Shown here piece after piece: positions 1 to 11,420 of a DNA stretch of 64,000 nt. How positions within the stretch are numbered: position 1 is the first letter of the stretch; each line of letters opens with the position of its first letter. The DNA lies in assembly GCA_037102815.1 (NCBI GenBank), contig BTPP01000007.1:1612001-1676000 (forward strand). The letters run 5' to 3'. The translations under genes and the position numbers were made by a program. The stretch is from Neurospora intermedia (Eukaryota; Ascomycota; Sordariomycetes; Sordariales; Sordariaceae). The notes under the pieces are model-generated. The model was not told the origin of the DNA and ran no database searches. It saw nothing but the letters and a program-made list of their open reading frames with translations.

Positions 1-455
1 TTCCCGACCGGCACTCCTACTTCCGGGAACGGTGGTCCCATGCCAAGGCCAGATAGATTGGACAGTCTAGCTACGGGAGGCAGACCGGGTTCAAATGGAG
101 GCCAAGGTCCATCTGGAGCTGGAATCGGAAGGATAGCAAGCGCACCGCCAGTACAGCAACACCAACCGCCTCACCCACATAGCAAACCTACCCATAGCCC
201 TGGGCCTTCCGCGAGTCCGACGCCGAGCGCAGCCAGTACGACAAGGCTGCCGGGGCACGGGGGCGCTGGTGGGAAATCCAACATTGAGCATCCCGATGGC
301 AAGACTGTCGGAAATGGACCGGCTACTTTTGAGGAGATGGGCATCCCGCAGGGGAAAAACGACAGCGACTGTGTAAGTTTACTTGCCCTGGCTTTTGCTT
401 TCCTCTTTTCTTTTGGACGGATTCTAATAAGGGTTACAAATAGGTTGTGATGTGA
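1..455 (+). CDS. 3' end of an unidentified protein ending in a CaaX box
   Basis: Only the C-terminal part is in the window; frame 1 is open from base 1. Exons read 1..372 and 444..455. The visible chain is low-complexity (Pro, Gly, Ser, Gln, His rich), then a more ordered tail containing TFEEMGIPQGK. A 71-nt intron starts with GTAAGT at 373 and ends with AAATAG at 443. Splicing gives the terminus DSDCVVM and a TGA stop, a good CaaX farnesylation signal, so membrane attachment by prenylation is expected from family knowledge of such boxes. I do not recognise the protein: no catalytic domain is visible in this fragment. The intron splits the CaaX box itself. The neighbour downstream is convergent. 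The gene start lies left of the window. Confidence 0.65.
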
Positions 456-1231
456 GGTCGCGGTGTGCGCGCTTCTCCTACCTTCGCGTCGATAATGCTG
501 GTAGGATCTGATACCCAGCCTGTAGCTCCAGGATCATTGCGTTGAGTTTGCAGGGAGTTGGCGGAGTTGTGCGTGTATGTTTAAATAGGTGACCTGTTTG
601 CTGGTTTGCTTTGGTCAACTCAGCGAGACTGTTAGATGGGGGATAGGAGCTGCCGCAACTATGTTCGCGTGAACTCCCGCTCATGTAGAAATGATGTAGT
701 CCTCTTCATATCGGGCACAGTGGGAAGAGATACGATAGCAACTTGCAATGAGGAAAACAAGTACAATTAAGTAACATGACCTGTGCAAGATGGTAACGAT
801 GTGTGGGCGCTCTACTGCCGGGACTGATTGCTGAAGGTCTGCATCATGCTTGCTTGCACGGCCTACATAGGAGAAGGCACTGGTATATATAGTCGAATGC
901 ACGCTGTTTGCAGTAGAACTTAAGGAAGCGATCACGACGATGGCTGACGCACAAGAAGTTCGGGACTCCTGAGGAAGTCATTTCCAGGCTCAATGGCTGG
1001 CGGTGTGCCGGGCTGGTACGGAGAGGTGAATATAACGCAGCCGCCCCCAAAAAAGGGTTTAAGTCAGTCTGTCATCCTGTAGAATCGAGTTCTTTTCAGT
1101 TCTGTACAATCTTTGATCCCGTCAGATATATTGCCTAATGTCCTACTGTTGACTGTACATTGCTTGGTAGGAACTTTCCGGCTGCCTGGCTGAAGGGAAA
1201 TCGACATTTCCATCTGATCCATGGCGGCACC
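456..1231. other. convergent spacer between the CaaX gene and the mitochondrial carrier
   Basis: No convincing coding frame. It should hold the two 3' untranslated regions; no repeat or RNA gene was seen. Confidence 0.6.
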
Positions 1232-2578
1232 TCAAGCAGCACCCATGCCAGCAAGCTCGCCGCTTCCCAAAGTTCCCGCTTCGACACCACCGGTGCCCGA
1301 TGCCTTCGCCCTCCTGCCCTGCCCAAGTTCCGTCATGATCCACTCATACATTGCCCACTGCACAGCATTGACGATGAAAGCCCTGACACTACAAACCGCC
1401 AACCCCCTAAAGAACGGCTTGACCCCGCCCTCTCTGTAGGTCAGCTTGGCGACTTCCCAAGCTCCCAATGGCCTTTGCTTCATCCGCTGGCTCGCCGTCC
1501 TGCCGTCCAAGAGTGCAGTTTGCTCCCCTTGGGTTTCGATAATACTACCGGAACCCGAAGCAAGTGGAAGTGGAAGGATCCCCTGGGTCTGAACCCGTGT
1601 CTTGATCACGTCCAGGGGGAAAATGCTCGCCCAAGTGATGATTCCCGCCAGTCCACCGCAGAGAAGGACGCGGGCTGCTTCGGAGGTCAAGATACCTCCT
1701 CCGGCCTGAGGAGAAGAAGAAGAAGATTCCCCCGAGAAAGATTCCCCCGAGGTAGAAGAAGAGGAAGAAGCAGCAGCAGCAGCAGCAGCAGCAGCCACCA
1801 TCCATCTCGAACTCAACTCATAACTCCAAAAATAGAACCCATACCCGATACTATCCCTCAGCGCCGTCACTCCCCCGCCAAAGTAAAGGCCTTTGATTCC
1901 TTGGGTGCGAAGGACGTGTTTGGTTACTTGCCATGATGATGATGATGATGATGACCCTTTTTTCTCTGTTCCTCCTACTATTCCTATTCCCCCTCTACTA
2001 CTACTACCACTGCCACTACTACCACCTTGGGTTGTCCCTCTCCTCGATCCTTGCTGCCCCTGCTGCTGCTGCTGCTCCTCTGCTGCAAGCAGCTGAACCC
2101 GACACTTGATCAACTCGGTAGGCGTGCTCACCACCCACGTAGCCAACCCGCCTACGGCGCCCGCAATCCAGGTACTCCAGAGGTTGACGCCCGTTTGTAG
2201 AGGTAGAGAAGGGTCGATGCCGAAAACAAAGTGGTTGATGGCTGATTCGGTTCTGTTGTAGGAGACGAATAAGAGCGCGTTGAGGGCGCCGTAGCCGAGG
2301 ACCGGGGCGGCAGTGCCCCTGAGGAAGGGTCGGATCCACGACGAGGTTGTTGTTGTTGCTGGTGTGCCTGAGGTGGGTGGTGCTGCTGCTGCTGGTGACG
2401 GGGTTGAGTTTGGGATTGGGGTGGGTAGTAGGGAAGAAGAAGAAGAGGAGGAAGACGACGACGAGGAAGAGCCGCCGCCGCCGGCTTGGAGGCGGACCTT
2501 GAGAATGTCAAGCGGGTTGCCGATGACGATGCCTATGGCGCCGGAGACGTATCCGGCCCAGAAGTCGGCGGACATCAT
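1232..2578 (-). CDS. mitochondrial carrier (SLC25 family) with poly-serine inserts
   Basis: A single exon of 448 codons; the frame opens further upstream but the first ATG is at 2578 (a second ATG follows directly), so I start there. Three carrier repeats are visible, each with the P-x-[DE]-x-x-[KR] signature: PLDILK near residue 22, PTELIK near 154 and PLDVIK near 322. This is the family's six-helix, three-fold inner-membrane transporter layout. RDSIGYGFYFWSYE after the second signature recalls the basic amino acid/carnitine-like subgroup, but the substrate cannot be called. At about 450 residues it is longer than the usual 300. The excess is low-complexity Ser, Gln, Gly and Ala runs in loops between helices, encoded by trinucleotide microsatellites. 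Confidence 0.85.
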   Translation of the reverse strand: MMSADFWAGYVSGAIGIVIGNPLDILKVRLQAGGGGSSSSSSSSSSSSSLLPTPIPNSTPSPAAAAPPTSGTPATTTTSSWIRPFLRGTAAPVLGYGALNALLFVSYNRTESAINHFVFGIDPSLPLQTGVNLWSTWIAGAVGGLATWVVSTPTELIKCRVQLLAAEEQQQQQGQQGSRRGTTQGGSSGSGSSSRGGIGIVGGTEKKGSSSSSSSWQVTKHVLRTQGIKGLYFGGGVTALRDSIGYGFYFWSYELSSRWMVAAAAAAAAASSSSSTSGESFSGESSSSSPQAGGGILTSEAARVLLCGGLAGIITWASIFPLDVIKTRVQTQGILPLPLASGSGSIIETQGEQTALLDGRTASQRMKQRPLGAWEVAKLTYREGGVKPFFRGLAVCSVRAFIVNAVQWAMYEWIMTELGQGRRAKASGTGGVEAGTLGSGELAGMGAA

Positions 2579-3573
2579 GGTACCTCTACGCTGTGTACCA
2601 TACCACGGCACTGCCGCCGTAGGGCCGTTCGAGGTTTAGCCAATCGTGTGTCCTGAAACACTGGGCTCACTGCGCGGACAGGACCTGGCCTGCAGCGCTT
2701 CAGTTCACCAGCGCTCGGGCTGGCTTTGGTTTCTGGCTGTCTGTCTGTCTGGGACGGTGGTGATCCGATTGGTTGTCACTCGTCAGAAGCACGTCTGCTG
2801 TCTCGGACTGGAGTAGGTGTTGATTCTTTTAAACACCAGGAACCAAATCCAACAGCCAGATGTTTGAGCGTAAAGTTGGTGATATGGAATGTCGTAAGCA
2901 CTCAACCCGTTGGTGTTAGGTCAAACAGGTCCTACCCTAGTAGAAATACCTAGCTGGAGAGATGCCGAGGTAACCGTGACGAATTCTGGGCTCGGCCTCC
3001 CTGTCCGGTCCGGTTGATAAGGTGACAGCTTCCTTTGACCTGGTCTCCACGAATTAAACTTTGCTGGACCGACTGAACACGCCTCGAGATATGAAAAAAT
3101 GAGAGTCTGGGGATTCCTTTTTGCTTTTCTTTGTGACCATTTTCACGCCCGGAGATGGAAGGATTCGACACAGTACGTAGCATCGAATAGTGGGTCCCCC
3201 GGCGCACACCCCCGTAGGCACCCGACCCACGCCGTTTCCCCGGATTCTCGGGTCTCCACTCTGTGTGACGTTGGTGTGGGATCCGAACCGGGCGGCAGGA
3301 CGTGCACCAACGGACATGGCATGGCGCTGCGTATGCCTAGATGGGGGATGGGGGAGTATACCACCAGGAACATACATGCTACAAGTGAAAAGGTCAATCG
3401 GCAATCATTATGTACGAGACGCAGGTACAAGTGTGATTGTATATATGAATCCCTTGGAGACACTCAACATTCGGCTTCCGACCACCTAACCTGTCGAGTT
3501 CCCGCAGTGTTCACATCGCCCCCCTCCCATCATCCCCTTCACCTTTCTTACCCCGTCCCTCGTCCATTTTCGC

Positions 3574-3604
<31 letters not shown>

Positions 3605-3618
3605 TTCCTCCCTCATCC
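2579..3618. other. spacer upstream of the carrier and downstream of OTU1
   Basis: Open frames here are short, overlapping and without recognisable domains. It holds the carrier promoter and the OTU1 3' region, and a (CTTT)n tract near 3583-3604. Confidence 0.55.
3583..3604. repeat. CTTT tetranucleotide microsatellite
   Basis: About five tandem CTTT units just downstream of the OTU1 stop codon. Confidence 0.9.
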
Positions 3619-4825
3619 TCACTTAATCTCCATCTCCCCAAACCTCCCATGCCCCGTCTCCCTCTCATGCTTCGCCGCATCCTTCGTCCCCTGTCCAATC
3701 CATCCACACCCATCCATCTCACACTTGATCACAAAATCCGTCGTGTCCGTATAATAATGCATCCGCTGCAACTGCTCCGCCAACTTTCTCGCCTTATCCA
3801 GCACCTCCTCGTCCTCTGTGCTCCACTTCGTCACGTCCACCTCGACGGGATAGCTCAGATCCATGGCAAAGGCGATGCGGTCGTAGTGGATGCCCGAGTA
3901 GAGGATCAGGATTCTCAGGCTCTTGCCCTCGCCGAACCGGTCCACTCGGAGGGACTTGACGTCGATAGAAGAGATTTCAATGTTGTAAATGTCCGAGAGG
4001 ATAGACAGCTCAATGGCGCCGCCCCAGACGTCTGACTGCAGCATGCGGGAGGCGTAGACCGAAGGCGGGGAGCCAAGGATCGCGGCGGTGTACTCGGTGG
4101 GGTGGGCGAGAATGTAGTCGGATACTTGGCGACGGAGGACGGCGGACGGGTTGGCGATGGAGAGGGCGCCGCCTACTGCTGTGACTGTTATTGTTGTCAG
4201 AGGTGAGAAAATGAGTGAATGAATGGGTGGGATGAGTGGGATAAGATAGTGAGTGAGTGAGTGCGTGCGTGCGCAAGGGGGCGGACGGGCGGTTGTGAGA
4301 TGGGTTATGAATGGGTGTGAAGGGTGGTGAAACTTACACATGCAGCTGTTGTCATCGGGCATTACGCGGAGGACTGTGTTGTGCAGGACGGGTTTCTCAG
4401 TTAAGATACATTCATCGCATATTATACGAACAATTTTACATCGTAACCAGAATTTGCTTGTAGAATGAGCGCTCACCAAGATATCCGCCTCTTTCAGGCC
4501 ACTCAATGGACGTCTCGTCCGGCTCGATGCCCTTTGGTGTGAACTTTGGCTTTTCTGGCTCTGCCGCAGGTAATGAAGCAGCGCTTTCCAGAGGAGCCAC
4601 GACAATCGTCTCTCCGCGCAGCTTGAGGTCCTTGAGCGGGGTGACTTTCTGCGCTTCATGGCTGATATCGAGATCTTTTAGGGGGTAGCCATATTTCAAC
4701 GAGAACTTGTCGATCTTGGTGGCCGTTCTTATCTGGCCCACCAGGTCTTCCAAGATGGACTCGTCGTCGACTTCAAGGCGGGTTTGGCCGCTGGGGGTCC
4801 TGAGGCGTAACTGAATTTGCGGCAT
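3619..4825 (-). CDS. otu1: OTU1-type deubiquitinase (YOD1 homologue)
   Basis: Three exons: 4825..4477, 4373..4338 and 4184..3619, giving 316 residues. Residues 1-80 form a ubiquitin-like/UBX-type domain. The OTU cysteine protease domain starts at VLRVMPDDNSCMF, with catalytic Asp124 and Cys127 and the histidine in SGIHYD (about His228). A C-terminal C2H2 finger (C283, C288, H301, H307) is typical of OTU1. Yeast Otu1 and human YOD1 work with Cdc48/p97 to trim ubiquitin chains in ER-associated degradation; the same role is inferred here. The second exon is only 36 nt and carries the whole catalytic Cys motif; the splice choice is supported by the match to the family motif across both junctions. 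The start is the first ATG of the frame. Confidence 0.93.
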
Positions 4826-6835
4826 TGGTCTCGCTTAGCGTTGGTGATGGTGTGCTAGTGTTGACAACAGTATACTTCGAGGACAGGTAATACGGTCGAT
4901 GTCCTGGATAGATAGGGCTCCGCCGTGAGATTGGATATGGTGGATGATTTATCTAGGTTTGGGTGAAAGTCGAGAGTTATATTCAAAGCTGGTCAAAGAG
5001 GGAGACGCAAGTGCAGAGTTTATCTGGTGGGTATATAAGAGCTTCCGTCAGATTCCTGTCCTGGTTCGGATGATAGTATGGTACCTCTATGCGCCGAAGT
5101 GGACGGAAGGAGGGCTGTACCGGCGGTGTGGTGCTCTGTCTGCGCAAGTCAGGATGGATGGTAAGCTCTTCCTTGTAACTACGGTTTCCCAAGACTCAAA
5201 GGTGTACCTTTCCAAGAGAAAGGTTATGGGTCTTTTAGTAGTAGTCAAGTGGAGGAGGTGGACAAACCAGGGGTCAAGGTACAACTTAAGCGGAACAGTT
5301 CATGCAAGCGCGGCCAGATCGAAGTATGTCACTCACGATGTCAACCAAGATGGGACGAGAGCAAGCTGCAAACTCAAACTGCCTTGGTTGGTTCGTCCAA
5401 CAGTTATGAGAGAGTTCAGGTGACAAGATTGATGTTGCTGATGAGGTGTCATTCTTACAGCTTCGTTACGGTACTAGTATCAATAAGGGGGTTAGATGTA
5501 CAATGCGGGAAGGGAACCGTTCAAGCTGACCGGGGGGGGGAATTCCCACCACGAACGGGGCGTGAAACGTCACTGTGGGTTGGCGACATCATTAGCGCCC
5601 ATGCCCGTAGAGGTACGTGACACTTTGACCTGTATGGCACAACAGAAACACCACGCGGTCCGGTTCCTCATTTTCGGACTGCCATGTTGCGTCAAGACAA
5701 TCCGGAATGTACAACAGCTGACACACGTACGTAGAGGTAGTATAAGGTACCTCTAGGGTAGTTACCCCTACCTGTGTATGCAGTAAAGCCCTCAGAGACA
5801 GAGGAGCCCTGGGTATAGAGGCCCGGTCTTATAAGATCGATGTAATGTAATGTAACAGGCAGTCCAGGCCTTTAAGCCCCGCCCCCGAGCGTTGAGCAAG
5901 GCGCTAGAGGTAAGCAGCTGCTCTGCCCACCGGGGCTCACCCCCTCCTCCCCGCCCGTCGCGGGGCTCGGGGCCGCAGTGGATCGGCCCTTCCGGCAATC
6001 ACGCACGGTCCAACCCACACAGCATGGAACCTTACCTAGTACCTCTAAGTACATAACAGATGGTCAGGGGTCATGCATTCGTGGCAGGCGATCAACTGAA
6101 CCCGTTACTGTCAACCTACCTAAGCAACTAACGAGGGTTTGGCGCGTCTAATAGCACGTTTAAGGCGTTAAGGTGCGGTTAAGGTGGACTCCCAAGGGAA
6201 CTGAAGTGCTCGGCTGGAGGCGACGGACAAGCGAACCAGTCACTGCCAATGCAGCAATCGACACCAATTGGACCCTCGTCTTGGTTTCGCGTGTTTCCCC
6301 AGGAAGAGCTAGCCATCACTACACTACACTACACTACTTTCTACACGAGGTATCCTTGGTGGGCATCTTTTAGGAGATCGTCGTCGTCTTTCTGCCATCG
6401 ACGCACACAGACTGACTCGCGGCCCCGGCAACGGTACCCCAATCAACAACACCCAGCAAGAACAACAGAGCCAACACGCCAACCAACTATTACTTCTACT
6501 ATTACTGCTGCTACTACTGCTACTACTACTGCTACCTTAGACATAGGGTGTGGCTTGGCTCCAGCAGCGGGCGTCTGAGCCTGTGTCTGTGTCTGTGTTC
6601 TGGGCTGCGCGTGGAGAACCGTGTATGTGTGAGGCAGAGCACCTGCTGCTGCTGCTGCCGCTGCGTGTTTGGTTTGTCTGGCGGAATCACCTTGGAGAAA
6701 CACAGACAAACCGACCGGGGAGAGGAGTCTAGGAGTCCACCCTTGCGCTACCGTCCCAGCTCTCTACACTACAATCTGCCCTCCCGTTACCACATCCCCG
6801 TAGCTTGCGTACCTACACTAGCTTGCGTAGCCGCG
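4826..6835. other. divergent promoter region between OTU1 and the RSC subunit
   Basis: No supported gene in 2 kb. It contains exact copies of the TACCTCTAG motif (5748-5756, and in reverse 5904-5912), a tandem ACTAC stretch at about 6317-6338 and a pyrimidine/CTG-rich leader before the RSC start codon. Confidence 0.5.
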
Positions 6836-9800
6836 ATGCCCACTTTGCGCGAGCGCCCCAGCAGAGGCGACTCCTCCCCCGCCAAGAGGAACACCACTTC
6901 CTCAGCTGCTGCCCCGACCAGGACAACCGCCAGAACCACCCCCAGAACCACGCGACGACAGTCCAGCAACGCCAACAGCAATATTATGGCTACTGCCCCG
7001 GCCCGTGACGCGATCGAGGTACGCGAGTCCATCGAGGCCAAGGGCGACGTCGATGATGATGTAGACATGGAGGATGTCGATGCGAAAGACGACGAGCCAC
7101 GCAAACCCGCCAACAAAGACCAAGATGCGGACATGGCCGACGACCGAGAAGACGACGAGGACGAGGATCAAGACCAGGACGAAGAAGACGAAGAAGAGAG
7201 TGATTCTGCCAAGGATCTCTTACAGCTAATCAGAGACACGTCCGAGTACCTGTGTCGGTACACCATCAAAGTGGATGGAGAGTCAGTCACCCTCTGCCCC
7301 CTGCGCTCAGGTACTCATGCTGTGCCTCGCGAACCTATCGGCACGCTAACCATCTTGTCTGTAGGGACTACGAGATTGCCTCTGGCTTCCAGAGGTTAGT
7401 CAACAAGCGAAGTCTTCCCGATTACTTTGAGGTTATCAAGACCCCCATGGCCTTCAGCACCATCAGGGTAGGTTAACATGTTTTGCTGCCCTGCACTCAT
7501 GACACCAGCGCTGACCATGTTTCTTCGCAACACTGCAGGGCAAGCTGGGCAAAAAGAGCTACACAAGCTTCAACGAATTCGTTCAAGACGTGACGCGCAT
7601 ATGCCACAACGCACAAGTATACAATAGACCCTCCGCCCCCATCTTCTCCGACGCCGGTCGGTTGCTCGAGGTTTTCAAAGAAAAGCTTGCCGAACTCGTC
7701 CAGAAGGGGGACATTACCGAAAAAGACGCCGAGATCCCCGACTACGGTCCGTTACCCGAGTTTGAAGATTCGCCAACCCCCGAAGAGGAAGAGGACGAGG
7801 AAGAGGAGGAAGAGGAGGAGGAAGAATCAGAATCGGATGACTCGGATGCTGTCGACTCGGATGGGCGGCGCCGGCGTGGACGGAGACGCGGTGGCCGGTC
7901 TCGAAGAAGGAAACAAGATGACGACGATGAGGAGGCCCAGAAGAAGCACACGAGACCCCTCAAGGTCCTCACGCCGCAAGAGGCCAGGATACAGGCCCTA
8001 CTCAAGGGGCTGCGGAAATTCAAAAACGAAAATGGCCATGTGCGCATCAATCACTTTCAGAGGCTCCCTGACAAGTCAGAAAGCCCGGCTTATTACGCCG
8101 CCGTGCGCAACCCGATTGCGTTGGATATGATCATCAGGAAGCACAAGCGTAAAAAGTACCAAAATCTCGACCAAGTCCTCCAGGACCTGGAACTCATGTT
8201 TGAGAATGCGAAGCTCTTCCACGAACAGGGGAGTGAAGAGTATGAAGATGCGGTTGAACTACAAAAAGAGGCGCGCGCCCTCACGGAGCAGGAAAAGGCC
8301 AAGCCCGACGATGACTTTCGCGACGCAGATGGAAAGCTGCCCTTGGACAGCATTGAGCACGGAGGCGAGCTGTGGCGAGTGGGTATGTGTTTATGCATCC
8401 GGGCCCCAAGGAAAAGCGCCAACGCCAACCATGCCGAGTTCAGATGACTGACTGTGACTATAGGTGATTGGGTTCACATCCGTAACCCTAACGATCTTTC
8501 CAAGCCCATAGTCGCGCAGATCTACCGCATGTGGTCGGACAAGTCTGGTCAGAAGTGGGTGAACGCCTGCTGGTTTTATCGCCCAGAACAGACGGTCCAT
8601 CGCTATGACAAGTTCTTTTACGAGAACGAGGTGGTCAAGACAGGCCAGTATCGCGACCACCGGATCGAAGAAATTGAGGACCGATGCTTCGTGATGTTCA
8701 TTACCCGCTACCCCAAGGGCCGCCCTCGCGGATTGCCCTATAACAAGATGGTGTATGTCTGCGAGGCGCGGTACAACGAAGAGAAGTGCAAGTTCAACAA
8801 GGTCAAGACGTGGTCCAGCTGTCTGCCCGAAGAGGTTCGCGACCAGGACTATGAGATGGATCTCTGGCCCGTGCCGCGCACCATGAGGAAGATCCCCAGT
8901 CCCATCAAGCATCTGCTGCAAGCCGACGCCAAAGAGACGGACGACTTGCCGAAACCGACGTGGAGGAGCCCGAATGCGCCTCCCCTCATTGGGGCGGTCC
9001 ATCGTCGCCCTCGTGAGCCCAATGTAAGCGAAGCTGATTTCCTTGAGCGTCATTCTCTGAATTGTTTTCTGTTGCGAGGTTGCGAGGTTGCCAGGCCCCT
9101 AGGAGCCGCTCCCTCCAGAGAGGAGCAGGAGAGCAAACAAAGTGGCTCTCAATGCGTGCTTTTGAGAATTTTCCCAACCCCACATTCATCCATCCCATTC
9201 ACCTTTTCCTCGGTGCTTCTTCCTGGTTCTGTCATTCCGTCCTTTATGTTTGATTTCACTCCTCGTTCGCAGCTTCACTCTTCACGACTCGACCCATCCC
9301 GCTCTCCCACGCCCGGGTCATCCCTCGTTTCGTTTCCGTTTGAGACCGAGGCTAGTGCTAGAGTCAACCTGTCAGTGCCTCCCTTGTACTGGTTTTTTTT
9401 CCTTTTTTTTTTTTTTTTTTCTTTCTTTTTTTTATACTCTCCCTTTTTCAACATTTGTTTGTCTCACTTTTCTCCCCTCCTGCCACTTCCTCGACTATCC
9501 CTTGAACTGGGTTACCCTCTTTCAGTTCTCTTTCACTCATCCTTGTCAATTTTTTCTCGTTCCCATTGCCTCTTGCCGCGCCATCGATTCTCGGCACACA
9601 CAAGTTTCCCTGCGCGCTTCCGTCAAACCTTCTTTGCATTAGACAAAAGCTTGTCACACCTCCCTGCTCCTCCTCTACCTCCACTGTGGGACAGACTAGT
9701 AAGAAAGCGTTGGAAAGAAAGCGTGTGAAGTAGTAAGCTGACGACAGATCTCTCGAACAAGGAGTCGCCTCCGCCAGAAGCTCACCCAATATTCATCGCG

Positions 9801-11420
9801 CCTGTGCCGCTGGCTATTGGTCCTGGTCCTGGCTCCGGATCATCGCACCGTCAGTCCTTCTCTGGTGGTGTTCCAGGAACACCAACATTCCATCCGTCTG
9901 TCGCTCCCGCGCCTGGACCTGGTGGACACGTCGCGTTTGGAGGTCAACACTACGTGCAGCATTTCGCACCACGGCAACAGCAGCAGCAGCAGCAGCATCA
10001 GCAGCAGCCACCCCATGGTCACGGCATCGCTCCTCACATCGTCCAGATTCACGGTCATCCGCAGTCGCACCCGCCGCCGCCGATCCATCAGTATCAACCG
10101 CAGCTGCAACCACATCCCCATCAGGGTCTCCATCAGCAGCCACTAGGACCCCAGCACCAGCACCAGCCAATGCCCGGCATGCCCATGCACGTGCAGCCCC
10201 ATCATCCCGGGATGCCCCCGATGCAGCCAAGCCCCCATCATTACCCACACCAGCAGCCTCCTTCTTACTCGCACCAACAACCTCCTCCGTACCACGGTCC
10301 CGGGCCACAACACGTCCCAATTCCTCAGCCTCCACACCAGCCGCCGCCGCCGCCGCCGCAGCAGCAACAACAACATCTTCAACAACAACAACAACTTCAC
10401 CAGCCCTACCAGCAAATTCAATACATTCACCACGGCCCCCCGACCACACAAAGCCAGCTCGCTCCGGCGCCACCTCCCGGGCCCCAGTACGACCCCCATC
10501 ACCCACATTCCAGGCCGGTGCACGCGCACCCGCCGCCACCACCACCACCACCACAACAACAACAGCCCTTTGGAGTCGGCCCACCGCACCACCCTGGTGT
10601 ACCCATAGGCTTGCCGGTAGCGCATCACTCCCATTCTCATCCGCAGCCGTCGCCAATAGCGCCCAACTTCCCCACGCCCAACAGGCACCACCAGCCACCT
10701 CCGATGGGAACCCCCATGCAGCAGCACCCGCCAACCATGCCGCAGCAGCTCGCCCCAGGTTCGGCCGCTGGTAATGCGTACAACGCGCCGCGTGCCCCCG
10801 AGGTCTACACCCTTGCCGATAACATCGACAGTGAGATCCCGGAGGAGGTGAAGGAGCAGTTTCAGACGGACGACCAAGGACGTGTCCTCTTTTTCACCGC
10901 GCCGCCCCTTAATCGGGCTTCTGTTCGCAATGGTGGCGTGGCGGAGCAGTACGCCGGATTGGGTCACAGTGTTCACTGGGAGAGCATCAAAGCTCTCAAG
11001 GAGGAGCGGAGGCGCAAGAGGAAGGAACGAGATGAGGCGCTGCAGGAAGAGGCGAACAAGCGAAAAGCTGCCAAAACTGCCGAGGCTAAGGCGAATGGCG
11101 AGGGGGATGAGCACAAAAAGGCACTGAGTCTGCTGGAGGAGGGCATCCTTCAGTGGTGCGATCAGATGCAGAAGGGGACGAAGCATTTAGAGGAATTGCT
11201 AGGGGGCAGGGAGGAGTGGGAAGAGATGATGAGGCAAAGTAAGGAAGAAAACAAGGGGCTAACGGAGGCGGAGATTAGGAAGAAGAGTTTAAGGTGGTGG
11301 CTTGAGGATCAGATCAAGAAGGGCTTGATTACGGAGGAGGAAAGGAAACAATTGGAGGAGGCTTTTCTGGCCGATGCAAAGGGTTTGACGAGCGTCAAGG
11401 CGACGGGGTTGAAGGCTTAG
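6836..11420 (+). CDS. RSC1/RSC2-type chromatin remodeler subunit (two bromodomains and a BAH domain)
   Basis: Modelled exons: 6836..7257, 7365..7467, 7539..8382, 8464..9023 and about 9738..11420, near 1,200 residues. After an acidic leader, bromodomain 1 spans roughly residues 125-230 (ICHNAQVYNRPSAPIF). An Asp/Glu then Arg/Gly-Arg (AT-hook-like) linker follows, bromodomain 2 is at about 323-420, and the BAH domain starts at GELWRVGDWVHIRNP near 445. This order is that of yeast Rsc1/Rsc2, which read acetylated nucleosomes for the RSC SWI/SNF-class complex. The last exon has a 220-residue His/Pro/Gln-rich stretch and a conserved charged C-terminus (ending KATGLKA). The first junction (donor GTACAC at 7258) and the last intron (about 9024-9737, T-rich) are less certain than the others. 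Confidence 0.85.
9391..9431 (+). repeat. poly-T/pyrimidine tract inside the long RSC intron
   Basis: A nearly pure thymidine run with a few cytosines, within the roughly 700-nt last intron of the bromodomain gene. Confidence 0.85.

Noticed and set aside
9814-11186. Antisense frames of about 300-350 codons over the RSC C-terminal exon
   Set aside because: Shadow of His/Pro/Gln codons; the sense frame has conserved family sequence.
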